Positions 37,166 to 46,865 of a DNA stretch of 64,000 nt are shown here, in pieces. The stretch covers positions 1 to 64,000 of the forward strand of contig JAJNBJ010000018.1 of NCBI GenBank assembly GCA_021155965.1, written 5' to 3'. The DNA comes from Flavipsychrobacter sp. (GTDB lineage Bacteria; Bacteroidota; Bacteroidia; Chitinophagales; Chitinophagaceae). Below the pieces are notes generated by a model. That model worked only from the letters and a program-made list of their open reading frames with translations. It was not told the origin of the DNA and searched no databases. Positions within the stretch are counted from its first letter, which is position 1, and every line of letters starts with the position of its first letter. A program made the translations under genes and the position numbers.

Positions 37166-38452
37166 ATGTGGCTACAAAAAAACAAAGTACACCCGGTACT
37201 TGCCGGACTATTATTATTTACCTGTTACTCCAGCGCCCAAACAGCTATACTACAGAAACCGCTTTGCCTTTTGATCTTCAACACACCGCAACAAAAAGGG
37301 TATGATTGGTCGAAGATCATCAAAATAGATATTGACCGGGATAAATATCCCGGAAAATTCAAGGCTATTGCAGATATACTGCACCACCTGTCAGTTGATG
37401 CAGCAGGGAGGGAGATATTTGAAAACATAGCCAGGAACAACCAGGGCATACTAAGTATAAGAGATAAAGAAGATGTTGTAAGCGCTAACACAGTTGCAGG
37501 TGTTGACGCCATGTTTGCCGCAGATTATGGGGTAAAGCTCATAAAACAGGATATGAAGTATGACCCTATAGACAATGACCTGGTGATCAACTTCACCAAA
37601 TCGGGAGAGATGCTGAGCTTTGATGAGGGAACGCACCACTTTTTTAAAGTGAGCCTGAACAACATAGTTGCCACAGAGCTGGAGCGTGCGGGCCAGGAAC
37701 GAACAGTTGCAGAAAAAAACTGCAGGGCACTGATAGCAAAGATGAACCAGAAGGAAAATTACCTTTTCAACAATTACAAAGACCTGTTTGGCGAAAAATT
37801 CACCATCGCTGAAATTGAGCTTTGCAGGAAAAAACAGGTTACCATCCACAATATAAAAACAAACACAAAAGATACTTATACCTATACAGATGTAGTTGCC
37901 GATGCGCTGAAAGAATACAGGAGGTATGCTGAAGAACGCAAAAAAAATGCTTACGAACTGGACGCAAGGGAAATGCCGCTATCCAGGAAGTATACAGATA
38001 AACTGGGCGAGCCACACAGGTCAAGAGAGCCTGTCTTTAATGTGCGGCTGGGTGAGAACCGGTCGAGGGACCTGCAGTTTGGACCAGCTACCGGCACAGA
38101 CTATATAGCACTGAGCGGAGCGCAGCAAAATGAGTATAAGAACCTGACAGTTTATTACGATAATGAAAAGCAGGAGCATGTGGACAATGCAACGGTTTTA
38201 ACGAGAATAAAGGAAGAATACGCTGCGCAGCTGAAATTTGATACACGGGCGCTGAACTCGAAGAAATTGCTGGAGTATGTGGACAGGATAAAAACATACT
38301 TCGATAAGAACTACAAGCCCACTAAGGACTATGAAGCACTGGCAGAACGTGAAGTGGAACAGGTGATGAAAAGAAATCCCTATCTGGAAGGGGCGAACGA
38401 TGTGATAATGGCCGAAACTATGTACCAGCAAACAAAGAAAAGCAAGAACTAG
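37166..38452 (+). CDS. Hypothetical secreted protein
   Basis: A 428-residue protein with an N-terminal hydrophobic segment (about 10-22) ending near SSAQ, so probably exported. The mature chain is charged and mostly helical (long Lys/Glu stretches near 255-275 and 320-400). No domain recognised. A cluster of tyrosines and aspartates at 258-345 gives no motif. Confidence 0.6.
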   Translation: MWLQKNKVHPVLAGLLLFTCYSSAQTAILQKPLCLLIFNTPQQKGYDWSKIIKIDIDRDKYPGKFKAIADILHHLSVDAAGREIFENIARNNQGILSIRDKEDVVSANTVAGVDAMFAADYGVKLIKQDMKYDPIDNDLVINFTKSGEMLSFDEGTHHFFKVSLNNIVATELERAGQERTVAEKNCRALIAKMNQKENYLFNNYKDLFGEKFTIAEIELCRKKQVTIHNIKTNTKDTYTYTDVVADALKEYRRYAEERKKNAYELDAREMPLSRKYTDKLGEPHRSREPVFNVRLGENRSRDLQFGPATGTDYIALSGAQQNEYKNLTVYYDNEKQEHVDNATVLTRIKEEYAAQLKFDTRALNSKKLLEYVDRIKTYFDKNYKPTKDYEALAEREVEQVMKRNPYLEGANDVIMAETMYQQTKKSKN

Positions 38453-38530
38453 CGCGGCTGCCTGCATTCAGGGGAATAACTTACATTATCATAACCATTA
38501 GTTATTTTTGTTTTACTGAAAATATGCTTT

Positions 38531-38947
38531 ATGAACAAATACGTACAATTATTCGGCATTTTACTGATTACCGCTTTTGCCATAGCTGGCTGCCAACCCC
38601 AAATAGAGGATAGCGTAGACCCGGCCATATTCGGCGGCACATGGAACGGCGCGCTAACTTGCAATGGTCTGGCGCCAAGGCAAACCACGATCACAATTGG
38701 CATGGATGGCAACAATGCTAACCTGGAAAGCCAGACAGGCGGTGGCACGTGTGGCAAAACCACAACTTATACCGGCACATTGTTCAACGATCGTATTGAA
38801 TTTAAACCTCAGCAAGCTACCGATGCGTGCGGTAATGCCAACTCTTTCAGTGGCTCTGCCTATGTTCATAATAATGCATTGATACTGAGCGAATCTTTCT
38901 CAGGGCCAAACTGGACCACTACCTGCAAGTTTGAGGGAAGTAAATAA
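38531..38947 (+). CDS. Hypothetical lipoprotein
   Basis: A 138-residue lipoprotein with lipobox IAGC at about residues 17-20. The mature domain is strand-rich (GGTWNGALTCN, LFNDRIEFKP) with several cysteines and looks like a small beta-barrel or lipocalin-like fold. Family unknown. Confidence 0.65.
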   Translation: MNKYVQLFGILLITAFAIAGCQPQIEDSVDPAIFGGTWNGALTCNGLAPRQTTITIGMDGNNANLESQTGGGTCGKTTTYTGTLFNDRIEFKPQQATDACGNANSFSGSAYVHNNALILSESFSGPNWTTTCKFEGSK

Positions 38948-38984
38948 GCAGGGGGTTGTATCTGCAAGCTGCTAAGTAAGAATT

Positions 38985-39185
38985 TCAGGCGCGTTTCCTG
39001 TCTAAGAATGTATCCACCAGGCTATCAGCAATAACCAATGCTTCCTCGTTGTTAATAGCACAAACCACCAACCATTGTATATTGCCGTTGGCGATCATCT
39101 TGGCCTCATAACTGAAACCAGGGCTTCCCTCTATGGCATATACTGCCTTATTATTTTCGAAGTAGACTATATATTGTTTCATCAC
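38985..39185 (-). CDS. Hypothetical small protein
   Basis: A 66-residue protein with two beta-strand pairs (KQYIVYFENNKAVYAIE and NIQWLVVCAINN) and a C-terminal helix. It has no signal, sits between two larger genes on different strands, and cannot be assigned. Confidence 0.5.
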   Translation of the reverse strand: MMKQYIVYFENNKAVYAIEGSPGFSYEAKMIANGNIQWLVVCAINNEEALVIADSLVDTFLDRKRA

Positions 39186-39261
39186 CAGTACAAAAATTGC
39201 ACATAATGCGAAACATATGAGTGTCTGCTGTCAGCCTGCACCCTGATTTTAGTCACACTCC

Positions 39262-40680
39262 CTATTCTTTAACAAACCGTTGCACTACACTGCCGCCTGC
39301 GCCTCTTAGCCTTATGTAATACATACCTGCAGGAAGCACCTTGATATCCACCTTTGTTTGCAGGATATTCAAAGGCGCCTGGATGAGGGATTGTCCTAGT
39401 TCGTTGGTGATGTCATAGTTAGTAAATGCGTTCTGCGTAATGCTAATTATCAACTCATCATTTGCAGGATTCGGGAATATTTGTGCTGTAGAATTATTGC
39501 CATTCATTTCCACAATACCCAGCGTGCAGGGTGTTGGGTGCACAGTCATAGAGTAGGTAGCATAACAACCTGAAGAAAGCGAATAAGTAATAGTAGTGGC
39601 ACCTACGGCTACACCTGAAACTATTCCCGTAGAGGAGCCAACCGTTGCTATTGATGTGGAAGCACTGGTCCACGTGCCGCCGGATACAGCGTTAGTGAGC
39701 GGTGTAGTGATGCCGACACAAACAGCATGCGCACCTGCAATGGCTGCAGGCGCGGGGTTCACCGTTACCGTGCGCGTAGTAGTATATGGTGTGCCTGATT
39801 TATATACGGTCAGCGTTATGGGGAAAGTCCCTGATGCCATATAGCACATGGTCATAGTGTCAGTTGCAGCCATTAAGCCACCGCTCCAACTCCACCTGAG
39901 GCTATCGATAGCCCCCGTGGTCGTATTGTCAAAGAAAAGGCAACTACCCTCGCAAACAGTCAATCCCGGTGTCACTGTGTATGAAGGGACAGGAGTGGCT
40001 GTTGAAGTTGCTGCAGAAAGGTTAATACTATCTACTGCAAATGAAGGATCATTTCCTAATCCGTCATTATTATTTATCCACCTGAATCCGATCTTCACAT
40101 TTGGGTTATTATTAGCAGTGCTAGGAAGCGCAACGGAATGAAAGTTCCATATTCCCTGACCTCCGCCACAAGTTGTTGTTACCGCCGGTGAGGTTAATAA
40201 AGCCCAGCCAGTCCCATCATTATACCACACATTAGCATAATCAATCCCAGTCTGTCCGGTCAAAATATAATAGAACCGAAGCGTGATGGTATATCTCCCG
40301 GTGCAGTTAATTGTGGGAGATTCAGCACGTCGGTCCGTTGTTGGATTTGTTAACCCCCCTGCATCGTAAGATGCCCCCCAATCGCCAAGTGTAGTAGAAC
40401 CAACATGTAAAGTAGCCCCAATATCTCCAGATGCCCCGCAAGTTGAACCGCAACCACCGGTTATGTGTCCTGCTTCTTGACAGCTTACATACCATTGGTT
40501 ATAATTTGGCCCTTCAGTTGTGAGACCTGTAGTTAACCCCCAGGCCCCGTTTGGACCTGAATAGCTTGAAACTACAGTTCCCGTACCAACCGAACTACCC
40601 GTAAAATTTTCTGTCCAGAATATCTGTGCGTTTGTGTTTAACGCAATGAAAATCACAAAAACCGTAAGTATATTTTTCAT
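39262..40680 (-). CDS. Secreted protein with PKD/Big-like domains and type IX sorting tail
   Basis: A 472-residue protein from ATG 40680 (MKNILTVFVIF, signal peptide ending NTNAQ). The N-terminal 200 residues form a Gly/Thr-rich beta-sandwich adhesin-like domain. A PKD-like domain (about 235-315) and a Big2-like domain (SGGTWTSASTSIATVGSSTGIVSGV) follow. The C-terminal type A sorting domain (IFPNPANDELIIS to YYIRLRGAGGSVVQRFVKE) sends it through the type IX system. The longer upstream reading frame to 40848 lacks any signal and is not preferred. Confidence 0.88.
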   Translation of the reverse strand: MKNILTVFVIFIALNTNAQIFWTENFTGSSVGTGTVVSSYSGPNGAWGLTTGLTTEGPNYNQWYVSCQEAGHITGGCGSTCGASGDIGATLHVGSTTLGDWGASYDAGGLTNPTTDRRAESPTINCTGRYTITLRFYYILTGQTGIDYANVWYNDGTGWALLTSPAVTTTCGGGQGIWNFHSVALPSTANNNPNVKIGFRWINNNDGLGNDPSFAVDSINLSAATSTATPVPSYTVTPGLTVCEGSCLFFDNTTTGAIDSLRWSWSGGLMAATDTMTMCYMASGTFPITLTVYKSGTPYTTTRTVTVNPAPAAIAGAHAVCVGITTPLTNAVSGGTWTSASTSIATVGSSTGIVSGVAVGATTITYSLSSGCYATYSMTVHPTPCTLGIVEMNGNNSTAQIFPNPANDELIISITQNAFTNYDITNELGQSLIQAPLNILQTKVDIKVLPAGMYYIRLRGAGGSVVQRFVKE

Positions 40681-40747
40681 CATAATCATTTTTTTGAAAG
40701 ATAATGAAAAAATAATACAATTAGAAAAAAATGTCATGGAATAACCT

Positions 40748-41098
40748 TTATCTGCCGTCAACGTGCAGCTTATGGAACAGGCGGTGTATTGCAGGAGCAA
40801 GGATAAAACCAATGTTAGTGATAAATACAACCCCGCTGAACAGCGCATATGCCGACGAAAATACCTTCCCGCTGAAGTTATCTATCTGTACTACGGGGCC
40901 CATACCACTGAGTATCATAGAAGCGTTGTGCAATGCATCTATCCAGGGCACGTCTGCGATATAATGGTATCCGAATACACCCAGCAACAGGCAGAATGAC
41001 AACACACCTATGGCGATCAGGAGGTTAATAAGTATCCGGCTGTAGTAGACTTTTACGGGAGCTAAAGGCTCGGTCTTTTTTTCGTACCTCCTCTTCAT
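40748..41098 (-). CDS. Ion-channel-like two-span membrane protein
   Basis: A 116-residue protein from ATG 41098, two bases after the paaD stop. Two hydrophobic spans (about 22-45 and 84-104) flank a re-entrant-looking segment (PWIDALHNASMILSGMGPV) arranged like the pore helix and filter of a small K+ channel, but with SGMGPV in place of the TVGYG filter. Function inferred from shape only. It closes the paa-containing minus-strand run. Confidence 0.55.
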   Translation of the reverse strand: MKRRYEKKTEPLAPVKVYYSRILINLLIAIGVLSFCLLLGVFGYHYIADVPWIDALHNASMILSGMGPVVQIDNFSGKVFSSAYALFSGVVFITNIGFILAPAIHRLFHKLHVDGR

Positions 41099-41100
41099 GA

Positions 41101-41592
41101 TCAATGGCATTTAAAATGTTCAAAGGGCTCTTTGCAGGAATTACATTTATACAGCGCTTTGCATGAAGTTGGCCCAAACTGGCTGACAAGTTCTGTTTCT
41201 TCCGAGGCACAGCGGGGACAACTTACCTTATCTTCCTCAAACAAACCTAATGGCTGAAACGCCTTCCTGTTGGGCGGGGCTATACCGTATTCTTTCAGTT
41301 TGACCTTACCTTCCTCCGTCATCCAGTCGGTTGTCCATGCAGGGCTAAGTTGCGGCTCAATGGTGACGTTCTTTACCCCATGGCTTAATAGTGCCATCCT
41401 TATACCCATAGCGATCACATCCATAGCAGGGCAGCCACTGTAAGTAGGTGTTACAGTTACCTTTACCCCATGCTGGCCGCTTTGCTCCAATATCTCCACA
41501 TTGCGCACAATGCCGAGGTCGAGGATTGTGAGCACCGGCACCTCCGGATCTGTAACTGCTGACAGCCAACCCATTACTTCTTCACTGGTCAT
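41101..41592 (-). CDS. paaD: Phenylacetyl-CoA epoxidase subunit PaaD
   Basis: A 163-residue protein. The N-terminal MIP18/DUF59 fold (MTSEEVMGWLSAVTDPEVPVLT, TPTYSGCPAMDVI) is followed by a C-terminal zinc-ribbon-like segment with Cys pairs (CPRCASEE and CNSCKEPF). PaaD is thought to help assemble metal centres of the PaaABCE complex. It overlaps the 802-residue membrane protein gene by 11 bp and is separated from paaC by about 3 kb. paaE is absent from the window. Confidence 0.92.
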   Translation of the reverse strand: MTSEEVMGWLSAVTDPEVPVLTILDLGIVRNVEILEQSGQHGVKVTVTPTYSGCPAMDVIAMGIRMALLSHGVKNVTIEPQLSPAWTTDWMTEEGKVKLKEYGIAPPNRKAFQPLGLFEEDKVSCPRCASEETELVSQFGPTSCKALYKCNSCKEPFEHFKCH

Positions 41593-43909
41593 ACTGCTTT
41601 TGTTTTGTTTTAAAAAGATGGTTGTTCACCATTACGCTTCCATCCGGCGCCCTGGATATAACCAGTGCTTTGGCGGGGCGCAGCACCAATTCATCCATTG
41701 CAAGGTAAGTGGGTTTGGGAACATTCGTCAATTTATACCTGATCTCTCTCGTGCTATTCTTTACAGTGAAATACCTGGACGCCCTGAACCACATGCCATG
41801 ATTATCCACACTTTTGGTAGACAGGGCATCGTATGCAGTATCTTTTTTTCCATCAGCATTCACCAGTTCCAGCGTCATATATGGCGAACGATAATCCTTA
41901 TTATCCAGCAGGAACCAGCATGAGAATTCATATACCTCGCTGTCTTCAGCTGGGCGCATTGGAATTACCGCCAGCACAGAGCTGTCCTTGTCAATTGCAG
42001 CAATACCTCCATTCCCAAAAACATGCGCCGCATGGCCACTTTCAAAATGGTCGATATATGTCGTCCCATGATCATTGATAATGGTATCCTGCCCGCTCAT
42101 CAACGTCAATATCGCTTCAATACTGTCTGCATGCTTTCTGTCATTAGCGACTAGCCTTTCAGGGTAAAAAGCATAAACCAGGCATTGCGAAAAATGTCCC
42201 AAATACTCTGCGGCCTCCAGCAAATACCTTTGGTCATCATTTATAGGGTATTCGTCAAAGCGCAACATTAATAATGGTTTGGCACTCTTAATATCGCGCA
42301 GCACGGGCTTGTCTGCAAAAGGCCCTCCATCTATCTTCACCTGCTTCATAGCCTGGGACCATGACGAACGCGACATCATTACATCCATAACAGGCAAATG
42401 TAACTGCAACGACGCTTTTGCCGCCAATGTTATCATCCAGTCAGGGTTTCCTGCCCACAGCTTTTCGGTGCCCGTATGGAAGAACGGCTCCATGAGTATT
42501 GCCTGGAAATCAGTTCCCGCAAATTGATGTTCTTTCAGAAAACCCGCCCAATTTTGCTCATGCATTGAGAACCACATGTCATAGTTGTACAATGCCGACT
42601 TCGACAGCCTGCGTGCGTATTGCACGTATCCGGAAGCTTCATATGCCCAGAAACCTGCCGCCAGCGCAACTACCCCATACGCCACAACCATTTTTTTCCT
42701 TGCAGCCATGTGTTCATAGAACTGGTACAGCACTACAACAACATAAACAGCGGCTATGTAATAAAATATCCAGCTAAACCTGCCCAGCGACCTGAACTGC
42801 TTAAAGATGCCCATATATTGCATCAGCCGCTCCATATGCCACTTAAAAGGGATACCCATACTGAACAGCAGTATGGTAAAGGCCATAAACAACCACACCG
42901 GCGAAAAACCTGATCGCCCGGCGATAATATTGAGCCGCCGCTCCTTTATGCTTTTCATAACGCCAGCCACCAGGCAAATGCCCAGCGTTATGATCATGAC
43001 CATGCCAATATACACATAGCCCTCACCGCCGTCTGCGATCAGGTAAGGCCTTTTGGTATCCACAAACGGTTTCCACACCGGCGAATGGACAGAGGTAACA
43101 ATTTGCTTTAACCGTGTACATGTTTCGTATATGGTGTTAAACGGCGTGGCTGGCCTGTCGGTCACGGGGTCGGTCAGTTTCATAATTACCCCCATCACCG
43201 CGAGTACAAGGATGGCCGAAGCGAACAAACGGCCCGTATGTTTCAGTGTGTCCGAAAGCGGCCCTTTTCTGAAAATAAAACAGCCAGTCATGTAAGCTGT
43301 AACCCACACCAGCAACATGGCCGCATAGTAAGGATGTATAAAGGCCATTATACAACCTGTAACAAAGAAGTAGACACAGTAGCGCCAGTGCGGGGCGTCA
43401 TTATACCTGGCAGTCCAGTAGAACAGCATGGGTATGATGCAGGTATAAGATAACGCATAATGGCCCTGCAAACGCAGCAACTGCGGGGTGAATATGCCTA
43501 TGATACATGCAAACACCATAGAAACAAAAGGGGACACTTTGAAATGCAACAGTGTTTTATACAGGTAGAGAACAGACAGCACATAACTAAGCCCAATAAG
43601 CCACCACATCACGGTTAATGCGGTGCCGGCATTTATACCATTGCGGCTTGCCAGCAATACGGAAATAACAGGTTGCCCATCTGTGAAAACGATGTGTTCG
43701 CCGTACGGGTAATTCATGCCTTCGAACCAATATCCCTTCCCGTACAGGCTGTGGTAGAGGTAGGTAAAACTGTTTTTAGCCCCATCGCCCCCAAGCTCTG
43801 CTATCACCCTGTCTGCATGTATAATGAAGTTTTCCAGCGAAAACACAACGAGGGCCACGGCAACAGCAGTTGTTACCGCAAACCATACATTCATGCGCAT
43901 TTTACTCAT
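41582..43909 (-). CDS. Large polytopic membrane protein inserted in the paa cluster
   Basis: About 775 residues from ATG 43909. The N-terminal half has about eleven predicted spans, including GGDGAKNSFTYLYHSLYGKG and NYPYGEHIVFTDGQP loops, and is followed by a soluble C-terminal domain of about 350 residues. The layout recalls GT-C glycosyltransferases and DUF6311-type proteins. Function is uncertain. It starts 5 bp after the glycosyltransferase gene stop and overlaps paaD, so all are likely one transcript. Confidence 0.65.
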   Translation of the reverse strand: MSKMRMNVWFAVTTAVAVALVVFSLENFIIHADRVIAELGGDGAKNSFTYLYHSLYGKGYWFEGMNYPYGEHIVFTDGQPVISVLLASRNGINAGTALTVMWWLIGLSYVLSVLYLYKTLLHFKVSPFVSMVFACIIGIFTPQLLRLQGHYALSYTCIIPMLFYWTARYNDAPHWRYCVYFFVTGCIMAFIHPYYAAMLLVWVTAYMTGCFIFRKGPLSDTLKHTGRLFASAILVLAVMGVIMKLTDPVTDRPATPFNTIYETCTRLKQIVTSVHSPVWKPFVDTKRPYLIADGGEGYVYIGMVMIITLGICLVAGVMKSIKERRLNIIAGRSGFSPVWLFMAFTILLFSMGIPFKWHMERLMQYMGIFKQFRSLGRFSWIFYYIAAVYVVVVLYQFYEHMAARKKMVVAYGVVALAAGFWAYEASGYVQYARRLSKSALYNYDMWFSMHEQNWAGFLKEHQFAGTDFQAILMEPFFHTGTEKLWAGNPDWMITLAAKASLQLHLPVMDVMMSRSSWSQAMKQVKIDGGPFADKPVLRDIKSAKPLLMLRFDEYPINDDQRYLLEAAEYLGHFSQCLVYAFYPERLVANDRKHADSIEAILTLMSGQDTIINDHGTTYIDHFESGHAAHVFGNGGIAAIDKDSSVLAVIPMRPAEDSEVYEFSCWFLLDNKDYRSPYMTLELVNADGKKDTAYDALSTKSVDNHGMWFRASRYFTVKNSTREIRYKLTNVPKPTYLAMDELVLRPAKALVISRAPDGSVMVNNHLFKTKQKQYDQ

Positions 43910-43913
43910 GTGC

Positions 43914-44612
43914 TTACTTGAAAAGCAATTGTATAAAATTGAACATTTCAGGCAATAAGATACGATAATCCATTTTCCTGAAACGGACATTTTCTTTTAA
44001 AGCAATGGGAATGGCTTTAATTCTGAATTTTTTACTTTTAAAGCTATTACGGATAAATTCGAGGTCGAATAAATATCTGTCGATGGTTGTTTTGAGGAAT
44101 ATCTCCGCAACCGGCTTTCTGAAACCTTTTAGTCCGCATTGTGTGTCTGTAATGGGGATGGATAAAAACAGCCGTATCAACATTCTTAAGAAACGAGAAA
44201 TGCCCCTGCGCAAGGGTGGGATGTGCGTATAGTATTGTTCATTTTTTACGCCTACGCCGAGATCATATTCATTCCTGTTTAACCCGTCATGAACAGCAAA
44301 CAGACTTTCCATTGTATATGGGAAATCAATGTCTGTGTAGATAATAATATCACCGGAGGCTTTACTAACGCCCTGTCTTAAGGCATAGCCCTTGCCCCTG
44401 TTATTCCCGTACCGTATTATGCGCAGGTCATCTATTGCCGGCACCAGGAAATCCAATGCAGCTTCAATTTCATCATTTATTGGGCCATCCAACACTATGA
44501 TCAACTCTACGGGCCCATCCACTTTATCGCAAAAAGTGCGGTAGGCCGTACTTACAACCTGCTCCCAGCCGGGAGGCGGATTGTAACAGGGCAGTACTAG
44601 TGAAGTGGCCAT
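43914..44612 (-). CDS. Family 2 glycosyltransferase
   Basis: A 232-residue GT-A fold glycosyltransferase. SLVLPCYNPP at the N terminus, the LIIVLDGP and IIIYTDIDFPYTMES segments holding the DXD-type Asp residues, and TDTQCGLKGFRK near residue 155 match dolichyl-phosphate-mannose synthase-like GT2 enzymes. It lacks membrane spans and a C-terminal domain. It probably cooperates with the following polytopic protein in envelope glycan synthesis. Confidence 0.85.
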   Translation of the reverse strand: MATSLVLPCYNPPPGWEQVVSTAYRTFCDKVDGPVELIIVLDGPINDEIEAALDFLVPAIDDLRIIRYGNNRGKGYALRQGVSKASGDIIIYTDIDFPYTMESLFAVHDGLNRNEYDLGVGVKNEQYYTHIPPLRRGISRFLRMLIRLFLSIPITDTQCGLKGFRKPVAEIFLKTTIDRYLFDLEFIRNSFKSKKFRIKAIPIALKENVRFRKMDYRILLPEMFNFIQLLFK

Positions 44613-44655
44613 TCAGTGAAATTAGATAAATATAAACGGATAATGCGGCATTATA

Positions 44656-45504
44656 TTACCACTCCATACCAGGGTATGCACGCTGCATGAATTGAAGTTC
44701 GGCCAGAATATAGCCAAGATGCTCGGAATGGCGGCCTTCCTTGCCACCCTGCTGCATCCATACAGTTTGCGGCATAGTTATATTGGCTTCGGCAAACACA
44801 TTGCGCACACATTCCGTCCATGGCTGCAATAATGAGTTAACGTCAACACCAATGCCTCCCTGATGGGCAGCTTTGTCTGTTTCGTTCGCGGTGAACAGTT
44901 CACCGGTATAGCTCCACAATTCATTTATTGCTTTTTGCATACGCTGATGGCTCTCGTCAGTACCATCGCCCAGCCGAACTACCCATTCGCTGCTCCACCT
45001 CAAATGATAGGTTACCTCCTTCAGAGATTTCTCTGCGATAGCAGATAATGTTTCATCCTTGCCTTTTACCAGTTCTGTAAAAAAGAAATAATTGAAGGCA
45101 TCATAAAAGAAAGCACGTGCAATGGTATATGCCCAATCGTTATTAGGCTGCTCTACCAGCAATACATTCCTGAAATCCCAGCCATCGCGCAGGTAGGCAA
45201 GGTCATCTTCATCAACATTGGTTTCTGTATTCAGCACCTGCTGCAGTGCCACCGAGGTAAATACATCTTTCTTTTTTTCAGCAGGCAGCGCATTGAATTG
45301 TTCTGCCGCGTATTGATACAAACTGCGCGCACGGCCCAGATGGTCGAGCGATGTATTGGTCAATGCAATATCCTGCTCCAGTATAGGGCCATGGCCGCAC
45401 CATTCGCTCAGCCTGTGCCCTATTATCAGGGCATCGTCAGCAAGACGAAGCGTATAATCCAGTAGCAGGGATTTGGGAATTGGAGATTGGGAATTAGATT
45501 CCAT
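44656..45504 (-). CDS. paaC: Phenylacetyl-CoA epoxidase subunit PaaC
   Basis: A 282-residue ferritin-like structural subunit of the PaaABCE monooxygenase. The helical sequence including IGHRLSEWCGHGPILEQDIALTN and EVTYHLRWSSEWVVRLGDGT is characteristic. It forms the PaaA-PaaC core. The gene follows paaB with a 45-bp gap. Confidence 0.92.
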   Translation of the reverse strand: MESNSQSPIPKSLLLDYTLRLADDALIIGHRLSEWCGHGPILEQDIALTNTSLDHLGRARSLYQYAAEQFNALPAEKKKDVFTSVALQQVLNTETNVDEDDLAYLRDGWDFRNVLLVEQPNNDWAYTIARAFFYDAFNYFFFTELVKGKDETLSAIAEKSLKEVTYHLRWSSEWVVRLGDGTDESHQRMQKAINELWSYTGELFTANETDKAAHQGGIGVDVNSLLQPWTECVRNVFAEANITMPQTVWMQQGGKEGRHSEHLGYILAELQFMQRAYPGMEW

Positions 45505-45549
45505 CGGTATCGCAGTAAGTTTAAACGATCATAAATCAAAAATCACAGA

Positions 45550-45849
45550 TCACATATATTTTACCTCATCAGGCAAATTGTAAAATGTGGGGTGGCGATA
45601 TATTTTGTCATTTGCAGGATCATAGAGCGAATCAGCTTCACCGGGATCTGATGCATGGATATATTTGCTCTCCACCACCCATATACTCACCCCTTCCATT
45701 CGGCGCGTATATACATCGCGTGCATTTTCTATAGCCATTTGCTCATCTGCCGCATGCAGGCTGCCTGCATGTTTGTGATCGAGCCCTGCCTTGCTGCGAA
45801 TAAATACTTCCCATAAAGGCCATTCGCTTTTCTTCATTTCTTTTTCCAT
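45550..45849 (-). CDS. paaB: Phenylacetyl-CoA epoxidase subunit PaaB
   Basis: A 99-residue small subunit with the typical opening (WPLWEVFIRSKAGLDHKHAGSLHAAD) and ending, of usual family length. It is 12 bp from the paaA stop and bridges PaaA-PaaC units in the complex. Confidence 0.93.
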   Translation of the reverse strand: MEKEMKKSEWPLWEVFIRSKAGLDHKHAGSLHAADEQMAIENARDVYTRRMEGVSIWVVESKYIHASDPGEADSLYDPANDKIYRHPTFYNLPDEVKYM

Positions 45850-45861
45850 ATAGTTATGAAA

Positions 45862-46803
45862 CTATGCTGCTTTAGCAGCTTTTGCTTTTCTTTTTTCGGC
45901 ATGCGCCATGGCTGCATCGCGCACCCACTGTCCCTTTTCCCATGCCGTTTTACGGGCATCGAGGCGTTGCTTATTGCAGGGGCCATTGCCCTTTACCACA
46001 TTCCAGAACTCATCCCAGTTTATTGAGCCAAAGTCATAATGCCCGCGCTCCTCATTCCACTTTAGATCTTTATCCGGCACTTCCAGGCCAAGTACTTTTG
46101 CCTGTTCGGTAGTCACATCTACAAATTTCTGCCTTAGCTCATCATTAGTGAACCGCTTGATACGCCATCTTACACTTTGCTCGGTATGCGGACTTTCCGC
46201 ATCGGGCGGGCCAAACATCATGAGCGACGGCCACCACCAGCGATTGAACGCATCCTGCGCCAGTTTCTTTTGCACAGCAGTGCCTTTAGAAAGTGTAAGC
46301 ATTATTTCAAAACCCTGGCGCTGGTGGAAACTTTCCTCTTTGCACACACGCACCATAGCCCGGGCATATGGCCCATATGATGTACGGCACAGGGGCACCT
46401 GGTTCATTATTGCCGCGCCATCAACCAGCCAGCCTATAGCTCCCATATCTGCCCAGGTGAGTGTGGGATAATTGAATATAGATGAATATTTTGCTTTGCC
46501 TGTATGCAACTGGTCATATAGCTCATCACGGCTAATGCCTAACGTCTCTGCTGCACTATATAAATACAGCCCGTGGCCTGCCTCATCCTGCACTTTTGCC
46601 AGCAATACCGATTTACGGCGCAGGCTTGGGGCACGGGTTATCCAGTTGCCCTCGGGCAGCATACCTATTATTTCGCTGTGTGCGTGCTGCGATATCTGCC
46701 TGATGAGTGTTTTACGGTAATCATCCGGCATCCAGTCCTTAGGCTCGATGGTAATATCCTTATCTATCATCGCATCGAAATGCTCCTGCAGGGATTGGCC
46801 CAT
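45862..46803 (-). CDS. paaA: Phenylacetyl-CoA epoxidase catalytic subunit PaaA
   Basis: A 313-residue di-iron oxygenase subunit that epoxidises the ring of phenylacetyl-CoA. Two ExxH iron-ligand motifs are visible: DEAGHG near residue 74 and EESFHQ near residue 157. It begins the paaABC group. Its promoter region is the 62-bp gap after the membrane protein gene at 46866. Confidence 0.95.
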   Translation of the reverse strand: MGQSLQEHFDAMIDKDITIEPKDWMPDDYRKTLIRQISQHAHSEIIGMLPEGNWITRAPSLRRKSVLLAKVQDEAGHGLYLYSAAETLGISRDELYDQLHTGKAKYSSIFNYPTLTWADMGAIGWLVDGAAIMNQVPLCRTSYGPYARAMVRVCKEESFHQRQGFEIMLTLSKGTAVQKKLAQDAFNRWWWPSLMMFGPPDAESPHTEQSVRWRIKRFTNDELRQKFVDVTTEQAKVLGLEVPDKDLKWNEERGHYDFGSINWDEFWNVVKGNGPCNKQRLDARKTAWEKGQWVRDAAMAHAEKRKAKAAKAA

Positions 46804-46865
46804 TTATAATAAAATTTATAGCTACAAATATACGATAATCCGCCTAAAAGGTTTCCTGATGCTGG

